DNA of 5,439 bases, taken from Nitrospiraceae bacterium (GTDB lineage: Bacteria; Nitrospirota; Nitrospiria; Nitrospirales; UBA8639). Below the pieces are notes generated by a model. That model was not told the DNA's origin and did no database searches. It saw nothing but the letters and a program-made list of their open reading frames with translations. The stretch spans positions 1 through 5,439 of the forward strand of contig DOFS01000402.1 of the NCBI GenBank assembly GCA_003523945.1, given 5' to 3'. The position numbers and the translations under genes are program-made. Below, in pieces: positions 1 to 5,024 of the stretch (the first letter of the stretch is position 1; each line of letters opens with the position of its first letter).

Positions 1-230
1 AGGGTGAAATCAAGGCCGGTCACCTCCAGATCAAAATCGTTGGGATTTCGAACGCGCAAGTCGACTTGCAACCGTTGTTCAAACATCGTGGCGTCTAACG
101 GGGTGATATTGACCAGCAGAACTTCCGGCGACTCAGGCTGAACAGACAAAGCCGGAAGAGAGTTGCATCCGATAAGGAAAAGGATTCCACACACGAAAGG
201 AAGGGCCAGAGAAATTCGTTTCATCACCAT
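1..230 (-). CDS. LEA type 2 (LEA14/WHy-like) family lipoprotein, N-terminal part, truncated by the window edge
   Basis: The first 76 codons are present and the 3' part lies outside the window. The protein opens MVMKRISLALPF, continues as a hydrophobic stretch and ends in a lipobox, L19-I20-G21-C22, so it should be lipidated at Cys22 and anchored in a membrane. After a short linker comes a segment ending in VRNPNDFDLEVTGLDFTL. A beta strand followed by an N-P-N motif and hydrophobic alternation is typical of the LEA14/WHy beta-sandwich. In bacteria these domains occur in small lipoproteins of unclear role, sometimes linked to desiccation or envelope stress. I chose the ATG at 230-228 because GAGGT at 245-241 lies 10 nt upstream. 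The in-frame ATG at 224-222 would leave 16 nt and is less likely. The family call is from recognition of the motif, not a search. The lipoprotein call is firm. Confidence 0.8.
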   Translation of the reverse strand, partial: MVMKRISLALPFVCGILFLIGCNSLPALSVQPESPEVLLVNITPLDATMFEQRLQVDLRVRNPNDFDLEVTGLDFT

Positions 231-473
231 AAAGAATCATACCTCAATCCAAAGTACAAAGCGATGGAAAATGCAACTATTCAAGAAACGGTCCAGTCAA
301 TCCAAATTAGATTAATTGATCAATCGTATTTGGTGCTTCGACGAAAGTGTGAACCTATTCTTTTGACTTTCAATTTACCCCTCCTCATTTTTTCCGGGAA
401 AGTGTTCGGGGGTAAAGGTATAGGCGCATCGAATCGATCAGACACTTAAGTTCTATTTGGTGTTTCAGAGGTA
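231..473. other. Intergenic leader upstream of the lipoprotein gene; no gene seen
   Basis: This stretch separates the lipoprotein gene from the 186-bp repeat. It should contain the lipoprotein promoter, read on the minus strand, but I see no convincing -35/-10 pair. A TTGACT-like hexamer is present without a good partner. A perfect 10-bp palindrome, ATTGATCAAT, lies at 315-324 in an AT-rich context and could be a regulator site, though a palindrome of this size can arise by chance. A 61-codon open frame on the plus strand has no recognisable domain and no good ribosome binding site, so I do not call it a gene. Confidence 0.5.
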
Positions 474-659
474 TGCCGGGTTTCGCCCCAGCAGGCGAGG
501 CCCTTTTGTTCTGGCAAAAGGACCCAAAACCATTGATGCCCCATCCGGCCTCATTAAATAAGCTGAACGCAAACTTTTGGAGGGCGGACCAACTCGCTGC
601 GCTCAGACAAGGCCCGCCGATTGATGGGAACGTCCACTCCTGGGCCAGGATGGCAGGCA
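474..659 (+). repeat. 186-bp structured interspersed repeat, copy A
   Basis: This copy aligns without gaps, over its whole length, to the reverse complement of 2431-2616. The first arm (474-555) matches at 75 of 82 positions. A central 25-nt block (556-580) is essentially unrelated between copies. A second arm (581-618) matches at 36 of 38, and a weaker tail (619-659) follows. Arm 1 can form two hairpins: TGCCGGG with CCCAGCA across a 6-nt loop (one mismatch here, perfect in copy B), and CCTTTTG (502-508) with CAAAAGG (515-521). In arm 2, GGCGG (583-587) can pair with CCGCC (614-618). The element is open in several frames, but the differences between copies are mostly amino-acid changing, so I do not regard it as coding. 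Shared similarity may extend leftward to about 456, with a short insertion in this copy. Mechanism of spread is unknown. Confidence 0.85.
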
Positions 660-913
660 TCAGAAAAAGGCTGGGAGGGAGTAAGGAGTTGTGGTGCGCT
701 CAAACAGTGCTCGCCAAAATATTGAATTCTGTCCTATGGATCACCTGGACCCAATGCGGATTTATTTGAATGAGAACGCCAAAGGTTTAACCAGATATCA
801 GCAATTCGAGTTCAATTTTTTTAATTATTTCTTCTGGCGTGCGAGTTGCGAAAAGAATTGTATAACAACAGAATTTCCCCGTTTTCGATTGAGAAAATCC
901 TAACAAGTTATCA
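660..913. other. AT-rich intergenic stretch between repeat A and the FRG gene; no gene seen
   Basis: The base composition shifts here from the GC-rich repeat to AT-rich DNA that resembles the FRG gene. Short plus-strand open frames cross it, but none has a recognisable domain or a convincing start. The FRG gene ends at 914. Its transcript would read into this stretch, yet I see no strong stem followed by a U-run. Only a weak TTTTC/GAAAA inverted repeat is present near 880-897. I can support nothing else in it. Confidence 0.5.
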
Positions 914-2011
914 TTAAAAATGTTTTTCTCGCAGGGCATTGCAAGCTCCATCTAACCCCGGAAACAGGGATGAGGCCGTTATACCCATATTTCCTAAATC
1001 CTTCATGGCAGAATTACGATCGGATTTGGGTATATCGACTATTGTTAAATATTTCATATCGTCCTTTTTCTCCCAACAGGAAATAAAAAACTCAATATTG
1101 TATACATTTGAAAAAGTTACCACTGATTGTTGGGGTAGTGCCCTTTTATTATCACGTGCATTAAGAAGATGGGCTGAAAAAGCAGGAACTGGATCATGAA
1201 TGTCTTGAACCACATTATGCTTTCTATGCCATAGGTCTTTGTCGAATTGATAAATTCTTACATACTGATCTTCTTTATAATCATTTTGGAATTTGTTAAG
1301 ACCTTGAAAGGAGAAATAAGCAGCAATATGCGGAGATTCAGTCCAATCAAGTAACGGTGTTGGATATCCATGGTGTTGTGCCAGATATAAAAGTTCCCCA
1401 TGTTCCTCGGGGTTACTAGTTGAGAAAGATCGTCCAATTGTGGCTGAGATATGCCTAGCCAGTTCTGGTATATCATTAATGCTATATCTTATTAAATCTC
1501 TTCGGCCATTTCTGTGGAAAGAAGTTTGTAGAGTGTGATTAGAATCGGAATGCCCCCTAAAAATCAGTCCATTTTTCTTGCGTTTTTCGTCTAGCGCCCA
1601 TTGATTATATTCACTCCATGACATAACTAAATCGTGCGGTCCTGGAGGGTAGTCCTCTCTTTCGAAAATAGAAAATTGCCCTTTTGTTTCAATATCAGTC
1701 TCCCAATTGCCATGTAGCAAATTTCCTTCTAATCTCCCTGTGATTTGTCCATTCTTTGGAAACGAATCTGTGTCAGGAGGTAAAGGGTGATGAGAAGGAA
1801 AATTCTGTGGAGTAAAGGGAGTGAACTCGGTTAATTCCGCTGTGATTTTGTTACCCTTTTGCGTCCAGGTAGTCTTTGCATGGAATGGTGAGATATTTAG
1901 GTCAAAATCTCCTACCACAATTCGACCAATATAGGGGCTATCTCTGTCTATACTAAGTGAGACTATTCCTTTGTTGGTTCCCGCAATTGTTCCAATCCAT
2001 TGCCCCCACAT
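914..2011 (-). CDS. FRG domain-containing protein with an N-terminal beta-rich region
   Basis: This 365-aa protein has two parts. Residues 1-115 are a glycine- and tryptophan-punctuated, strand-rich region, starting MWGQWIGTIAGTNKG and ending with a GRLEGNLLHGNWE-type hairpin. It resembles the small beta domain sometimes found before FRG domains. Residues about 125-360 form the FRG domain: the namesake F151-R152-G153, then AQHHGYPTPLLDWT (211-224) followed by SPHIAAYFSF, then RALPQQSVVTF (290-300) and a closing GITASSLFPGLDG (343-355). FRG is named for this conserved motif and its biochemical role is not settled. FRG genes are often found among accessory genes. No signal peptide is seen, so the protein is probably cytoplasmic. 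The ATG at 2011-2009 is the only usable start before an in-frame stop at 2050-2048. Its ribosome binding site is weak (AGGA about 14 nt upstream). The gene is more AT-rich than the TPR gene and lies between inverted copies of a 186-bp repeat, suggesting horizontal gain. Confidence 0.88.
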   Translation of the reverse strand: MWGQWIGTIAGTNKGIVSLSIDRDSPYIGRIVVGDFDLNISPFHAKTTWTQKGNKITAELTEFTPFTPQNFPSHHPLPPDTDSFPKNGQITGRLEGNLLHGNWETDIETKGQFSIFEREDYPPGPHDLVMSWSEYNQWALDEKRKKNGLIFRGHSDSNHTLQTSFHRNGRRDLIRYSINDIPELARHISATIGRSFSTSNPEEHGELLYLAQHHGYPTPLLDWTESPHIAAYFSFQGLNKFQNDYKEDQYVRIYQFDKDLWHRKHNVVQDIHDPVPAFSAHLLNARDNKRALPQQSVVTFSNVYNIEFFISCWEKKDDMKYLTIVDIPKSDRNSAMKDLGNMGITASSLFPGLDGACNALREKHF

Positions 2012-2225
2012 GTTCGTTTCTTGTGTCCTGAAAGGTAATCCCCTATCTTATGCTTAAAAAAAGTCTAACTCCTGGTGTACACAATATACTAGCCTTCAGT
2101 ACTGCAACGCTGGTTGAACTTTGCCTCACTGCTTGAGTAGCTATGAACCAATCACCTTTTTGTTCCTCGAATTATCTGCCATGCTACCCAACACTTAAAA
2201 AAAAGTACAGATGGAATTTTGAGAA
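2012..2225. other. Upstream region of the FRG gene; no gene seen
   Basis: This region should hold the FRG promoter on the minus strand. A TATATT hexamer (reverse strand, around 2085-2090) is a possible -10, but the nearest TTGCAG lies only 13 nt away, too close for a good sigma-70 pair, so I do not call a promoter. CCTGAAAGG occurs at 2027-2035, just ahead of the FRG start, and the same 9-mer recurs in the hairpin at 2389-2410. A plus-strand open frame beginning at 2143 runs through repeat sequence and shows no domain, so it is not called. Confidence 0.45.
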
Positions 2226-2335
2226 GAAATCGAAAAATAGATTCCCAATCAAGACTGGTGGGAATGATGTAGTGAGAGACGATGGTTCCTCGATTGCTAA
2301 TGTCGGAAATGACCCATGCGAGGTTTATTGTTGGG
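2226..2335 (-). repeat. Degenerate interspersed repeat with hairpins, copy 1
   Basis: Two blocks match the segment at 2758-2821. GAAATCG...GATTCCC (2226-2246) matches its counterpart with one indel and a few substitutions. The block 2307-2335 matches 2793-2821 at 24 of 29 positions. The two blocks are about 47 nt further apart here than in the other copy. This copy contains a 7-bp stem, ATTCCCA (2241-2247) with TGGGAAT (2259-2265). On the minus strand it also has a TCATTTCCGA...GAGGAACC segment reminiscent of the TCATTCCGA...GAGGAATC arm at 4660-4686. It therefore looks like a member of the widespread TCATTCC/GGAATC class of bacterial dispersed repeats. Function unknown. Confidence 0.6.
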
Positions 2336-2388
2336 CCCCTTTTGAATTGGACTGGTTTGGGATCATACAGAATATATGGTTCCTCGCT

Positions 2389-2410
2389 CTTTCAGGTATG
2401 TCCCTGAAAG
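2389..2410. repeat. Perfect 8-bp inverted repeat (hairpin) beside repeat copy B
   Basis: CTTTCAGG (2389-2396) and CCTGAAAG (2403-2410) are exact reverse complements around the 6-nt loop TATGTC. Neither strand has a T-run directly after the stem, so it is not a classical intrinsic terminator. It lies 20 bp outside the 186-bp repeat copy B and could be a flank of that element, a regulator site or chance. Confidence 0.45.
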
Positions 2411-2430
2411 GTTCGTCTCCCATGGTCCGT

Positions 2431-2616
2431 CGCCTGCCGGCTGGCCCAAGTGAGGGACGCTCTTATCGGTTGGCGGGCCTTGTTTGAGCGGAGCGAGTTG
2501 GTCCGCCCTCCTGAGACTGTCGTCCTCCCCCTCCAATGAGGCCAGAGGGGGCGTCAATGGTTTTGGGACCTTTTGCCGAAACAAAAGGGCCTCGCCTGCC
2601 GGGGCGAAACCCGGCA
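2431..2616 (-). repeat. 186-bp structured interspersed repeat, copy B (inverted relative to copy A)
   Basis: This is the reverse-orientation partner of 474-659, of identical length and with no gaps in the alignment. Read on the minus strand, arm 1 spans 2616-2535, the variable 25-nt centre 2534-2510 and arm 2 2509-2472. The first hairpin is perfect here: TGCCGGG and CCCGGCA with loop TTTCGC. The second, CCTTTTG (2569-2575) with CAAAAGG (2582-2588), keeps all seven pairs while its loop differs from that of copy A. That pattern fits selection on, or inheritance of, a folded form. Similarity may extend to about 2624 (GGTGTT just outside the arm in both copies). Open frames across it on both strands are by-products of its GC-rich sequence. 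Confidence 0.85.
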
Positions 2617-2757
2617 ACACCGAACATCGCGTTCAAACGAAAGTTGGGGACACACCTGCGAGGCGTTAACCCGCCAACGTTTTTTCGGGCATCCCCCAAT
2701 AGGGACTTCCGTTACACATCGTCAAGCTGTAAAGCCAGAAGCATAGATTCTGCGGAA
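2617..2757. other. Spacer between repeat copy B and the repeat at the TPR gene end; nothing recognised
   Basis: This short stretch lies downstream of the TPR gene on the minus strand. I see no gene and no convincing intrinsic terminator. Plus-strand open frames starting at 2484 and 2536 run into it from the repeat and have no recognisable protein features. Confidence 0.4.
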
Positions 2758-2821
2758 AAAATCGAAGATGGATTCCCTATTTTCACACTTGAAAATCACT
2801 CATGCGAAGTTTACTGCTGGG
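2758..2821 (-). repeat. Degenerate interspersed repeat, copy 2, overlapping the 3' end of the TPR gene
   Basis: This segment is related to 2226-2335. The block 2793-2821 matches 2307-2335 at 24 of 29 positions, and 2758-2777 (AAAATCGAAGATGGATTCCC) matches 2226-2246 with one indel. The last three codons and TAA stop of the TPR gene (2811-2821) lie inside the shared block, so the present end of that protein may have been supplied by repeat DNA. With one other degenerate copy in view, the family boundaries are approximate. Confidence 0.55.
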
Positions 2822-4517
2822 TAGTTTGTTGAATGAACTGTTTCGCTTCGTTCACCTCGGGGAGATCCGAATTGGCCCGACTCCATATGTTTAGGAAATT
2901 GCTATAGGCTTGACGAGTGGCTTGTATATGGCCCAATTGAGCTGCCGCTCGCGCCAGGCCTAAGACTGACCGTGCCCGATTGGGATGCCATAAAAGCGCT
3001 CGCTCGAATTGTTGTTGGGCCTCTTTCGGCCGGTCGATGCCTAACAGGATTTCGCCATAGAGTTCATGGGTGGGCTTGATGAGATCGGGTGGGCCGGAAG
3101 GAGGCGGGAGGGATTCTTCCAGGACAGTGGCCCGATCTAGCATACGAATGGCATCTGAGTGGTTGCCGTTGATGAGATGTTTCAACGCTGCGATTTGCAA
3201 CTTCCAGATTTGTGAGGTGATCGGTTCAGTCGATTCCGTGGAAGGTTCCGGGACCGCAGGACTTAACCCGGGATGTACCTGGTATGAAATTGGTTGATTC
3301 CGCACGGTGGCCATGCTCTGCGCAAATTCACGAACATAGACGGACATCGATGGCGCCTCGTCGCCAAAGCGATAGTCATTCACGTTCCACGCCTGATCGG
3401 CCAGTTCCCATCGTTCAGTTTCCAGAATAAAGGCGGCTACCATTTGATCGTAATTCCGACTGACTTTCCGGTCATAGCCAAGAACCTGTGTCTGTTCGCC
3501 CGATGACGATTGCGTCATATCCTGTTGCTTCTCCAATATCAGCGCCGCGGCGGCGTTGTATCGGCCTTGTTGGAGATAGGCATACTGTAACCAGTACAGG
3601 CTATGGTAATCCTGGAGGGATAAGGGCAACTGTTTGTCCTTGACCCAGGCCTGTGAACTTTTCCATCCGGCTTTGTTGGAAGCCTCCGCTTCATCCCACA
3701 TACCCAGTTGAACAAAAATATGGGCGGGCATATGTTGCGCATGATGGGCCTCCGGTGCGATTTTGGCATAGCGTCTGGCTTGCGGCAGGGCCAGGATGGC
3801 GTGAATCGGATCGTCAAAGGCATGAATGGTGTAATGCGCGGCGCACGGATGATTGGGATTGACTCCATACACGCCTAAGGTCAGGGCACCCGCCTGGACG
3901 CGATATTTTTCCTGAAGGTCCGGCTTCTCATCATAGTGAGTAGCCAGTCCGAGCAGGGACAGGGCATACAGGCAGGTGGCTTCCAGATCTTCGGAGTATT
4001 CACTGGCAAGGCTTTCCATTCGGGCCGCATACGCCTGATCGCGGTCAAACTTGTCTCCCTCACCGAATAACGTGTTCACCGCCTCGAGATACCGACGTTC
4101 TCTGACCGTGGCCGACGCCGTATCGGAAACTTTTCCCAGGGCCGCGCGTGCGGCCTCAACATTTTCTTCACCCCAGACAGGATGATTATTCGCCATCGCC
4201 TCACCCCAATATCCCATCACAAAATTTGGATCAATCGTGGTCGCTCGACGAAAAGCATCGATCGCTTCTTCATACCAGAACGAATGCAAGGCCGCGACGC
4301 CCCTTAGGAAATGGGGATGGGCTTCTGTGGAGCCTGATGCGGGAAATTCAATGCTTCCCAATTGGCCCAATGCCGCATTTTCTTCTGATGAAGGGGAAGA
4401 ATGAACCGACTCGCCAAGGCTTAATTGTGGGAGTGCCATGACGAAGATGGCACTAAGGAAGAACCGGAGACCGGATCGTCCCGGTGCGCATTCCGATGAA
4501 TATCGCTTCATGAACAT
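2811..4517 (-). CDS. Exported tetratricopeptide-repeat protein with a histidine cluster
   Basis: The 568-aa product starts with a basic segment and a hydrophobic core (residues about 17-35) ending LSLG-ES. This fits a Sec signal peptide cleaved near residue 35, so the protein is probably periplasmic or secreted. A first TPR unit covers about 70-103 (LHSFWYEEAIDAFRRA followed by a DP turn), leading into GYWGEAMANNHPVW (102-115). More TPR-like helices lie at about 435-468, 484-515 and 516-549. The centre is unusual: His223, 228, 232, 239, 258, 259, 262 and 266 fall within 44 residues, in the pattern HPCAAHYTIHAFDDPIHA, then EAHHAQHMPAHIF. I recall this pattern from a family of bacterial TPR proteins of similar size. 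No biochemical role is known to me. TPRs generally mediate protein contacts, and the histidines could bind a metal. AGGAG at 4527-4523 is 5 nt from the ATG at 4517 and 11 nt from the in-frame ATG at 4511, so either may be used. No partner gene is adjacent. Confidence 0.9.
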   Translation of the reverse strand: MFMKRYSSECAPGRSGLRFFLSAIFVMALPQLSLGESVHSSPSSEENAALGQLGSIEFPASGSTEAHPHFLRGVAALHSFWYEEAIDAFRRATTIDPNFVMGYWGEAMANNHPVWGEENVEAARAALGKVSDTASATVRERRYLEAVNTLFGEGDKFDRDQAYAARMESLASEYSEDLEATCLYALSLLGLATHYDEKPDLQEKYRVQAGALTLGVYGVNPNHPCAAHYTIHAFDDPIHAILALPQARRYAKIAPEAHHAQHMPAHIFVQLGMWDEAEASNKAGWKSSQAWVKDKQLPLSLQDYHSLYWLQYAYLQQGRYNAAAALILEKQQDMTQSSSGEQTQVLGYDRKVSRNYDQMVAAFILETERWELADQAWNVNDYRFGDEAPSMSVYVREFAQSMATVRNQPISYQVHPGLSPAVPEPSTESTEPITSQIWKLQIAALKHLINGNHSDAIRMLDRATVLEESLPPPSGPPDLIKPTHELYGEILLGIDRPKEAQQQFERALLWHPNRARSVLGLARAAAQLGHIQATRQAYSNFLNIWSRANSDLPEVNEAKQFIQQTTQQ

Positions 4518-4522
4518 GAAAA

Positions 4523-4527
4523 CTCCT
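4523..4527 (-). promoter_or_regulatory. Ribosome binding site of the TPR gene
   Basis: AGGAG on the minus strand lies 5 nt before the ATG at 4517 and 11 nt before the in-frame ATG at 4511. The spacing does not decide between them. The shorter form would begin MKRYSSE, a more usual signal-peptide start. Confidence 0.65.
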
Positions 4528-4532
4528 GGGTT

Positions 4533-4552
4533 AATGACGGCGGCTCGTCATT
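4533..4552. promoter_or_regulatory. Inverted repeat in the leader just upstream of the TPR ribosome binding site
   Basis: AATGACG (4533-4539) and CGTCATT (4546-4552) are exact reverse complements around a 6-nt loop, ending 5 nt before the AGGAG of the TPR gene. It could be an operator for a dimeric regulator or a leader hairpin that affects translation. There is no direct evidence for either. Confidence 0.35.
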
Positions 4553-4659
4553 GCTCTACAAATGATGCTGTTTCACCTTATCATTTTTGTTCAAAAAAGA
4601 ATAAGACAAGAATGAATAATTGGAATGGTTCTTTATGATTTGAATTCACACTCAAGATT
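4553..4659. other. AT-rich intergenic region, presumed TPR promoter region
   Basis: This minus-strand upstream region of the TPR gene has TTGTCT and TTGAAC hexamers, but neither sits the right distance from a good -10 element. I therefore do not name a promoter. There is no gene here. Confidence 0.4.
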
Positions 4660-4686
4660 GTCATTCCGAACGAAGTGAGGAATCCT
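4660..4686 (+). repeat. Left arm of the 27-bp imperfect inverted repeat around the GIY-YIG gene
   Basis: The sequence starts GTCATTCCGAACGAAG and ends GGAATCCT. It matches the reverse complement of 4977-5003 at 21 of 27 positions. TCATTCCGAACGAAGTGAGG is a motif I recognise as a dispersed repeat in many bacterial genomes. The arm supplies the last codons and the TGA stop (4663-4661) of the GIY-YIG frame. Confidence 0.8.
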
Positions 4687-4972
4687 GAAATTCGAGACTT
4701 AAATCCTTCCATTGTAGATTTTCGCCATTTACTAAGGAGTCCTTTTTCTCTCTCCTCCTTTTTTTAATTTCTTTTTTTCGCATGATGGCTGCATTCACTT
4801 CTTGAGTTTCTTCAAAATACACGAGTTTGTTTATGTTGCATTTTTGGGTAAACCCTTTCACAAGTTTCTTCTTATGTTCATACATCCTGCGCTCTAAGTT
4901 AGAGGTCATTCCTACATACATGACATTATTGCTCCAATTGGTCAGGAGTTAGACATAATAGGTATGTGCCAT
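4661..4972 (-). pseudogene. GIY-YIG nuclease-superfamily protein, interrupted by an in-frame stop codon
   Basis: Read from the ATG at 4972, the frame gives MAHTYYV, a TAA at 4951-4949, then LLTNWSNNVMYVGMTSNLER and onward to TGA at 4661, 103 residue positions in all. Short single-domain GIY-YIG proteins (about 80-110 aa) typically read YYVYLLTN...YVGMT. The stop therefore replaces Tyr8, the tyrosine of the GIY half, while the YIG half (Y19-V20-G21) and the basic helix (ER28R29MYEH) remain. In place of the glutamate expected in the A-x-x-x-R-E-K-x-I-K helix there is Lys66, and Arg72 replaces the usual Trp. Both point to lost nuclease activity, judging from the remembered family pattern. A restart at the ATG at 4921, with GGAG 10 nt upstream, could still make an 86-aa fragment lacking the first strand. 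The gene fills a cassette between inverted repeats, 52 bp after the Vgb-like gene on the same strand. A sequencing error at the stop is possible but would not explain Lys66. Confidence 0.82.
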
Positions 4973-4976
4973 AGAA

Positions 4977-5003
4977 AGGATTTCTCCCTCTGGTCGAAAT
5001 GAC
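4977..5003 (-). repeat. Right arm of the 27-bp imperfect inverted repeat around the GIY-YIG gene
   Basis: Read on the minus strand it starts GTCATTTCGACCAGAGG and ends GAAATCCT, pairing with 4660-4686 at 21 of 27 positions. GTCATTTCGACC...GAGGGAGAAATC is another common bacterial dispersed repeat. AGAGGGAG (4991-4984) within the arm lies 11 nt before the GIY-YIG ATG at 4972 and is its probable ribosome binding site. The arm begins 21 bp after the stop of the Vgb-like gene. Confidence 0.78.
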
Positions 5004-5024
5004 AGGAGGGCCAATGAGGAGATT

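Noticed and set aside
264..449. 61-codon plus-strand open frame
   Set aside because: It has no recognisable domain, no good ribosome binding site, and lies in the leader of the divergent lipoprotein gene.
473..769. 98-codon plus-strand open frame across repeat copy A
   Set aside because: Most of it is the 186-bp repeat. Its counterpart in copy B differs mainly by replacing changes, and the 3' extension is not shared.
691..903. 70-codon plus-strand frame that might be a gene relic
   Set aside because: No family resemblance is visible, and the AT-rich sequence easily gives such frames.
2063..2074. 12-mer GTCTAACTCCTG shared with the minus strand of the GIY-YIG gene around its nonsense codon (4954-4943)
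   Set aside because: One or two exact 12-mer matches are expected by chance in a window of this size, and similarity does not extend beyond it.
2389..2410. Hairpin considered as an intrinsic terminator
   Set aside because: Neither strand has a T-run after the stem, and no gene ends directly before it.
2143..2487. 114-codon plus-strand frame
   Set aside because: It runs through repeat DNA, ends inside copy B and has no recognisable protein feature.
3539..3868. Open frames in other phases inside the TPR gene
   Set aside because: They are shadows of the well-supported 568-codon gene.
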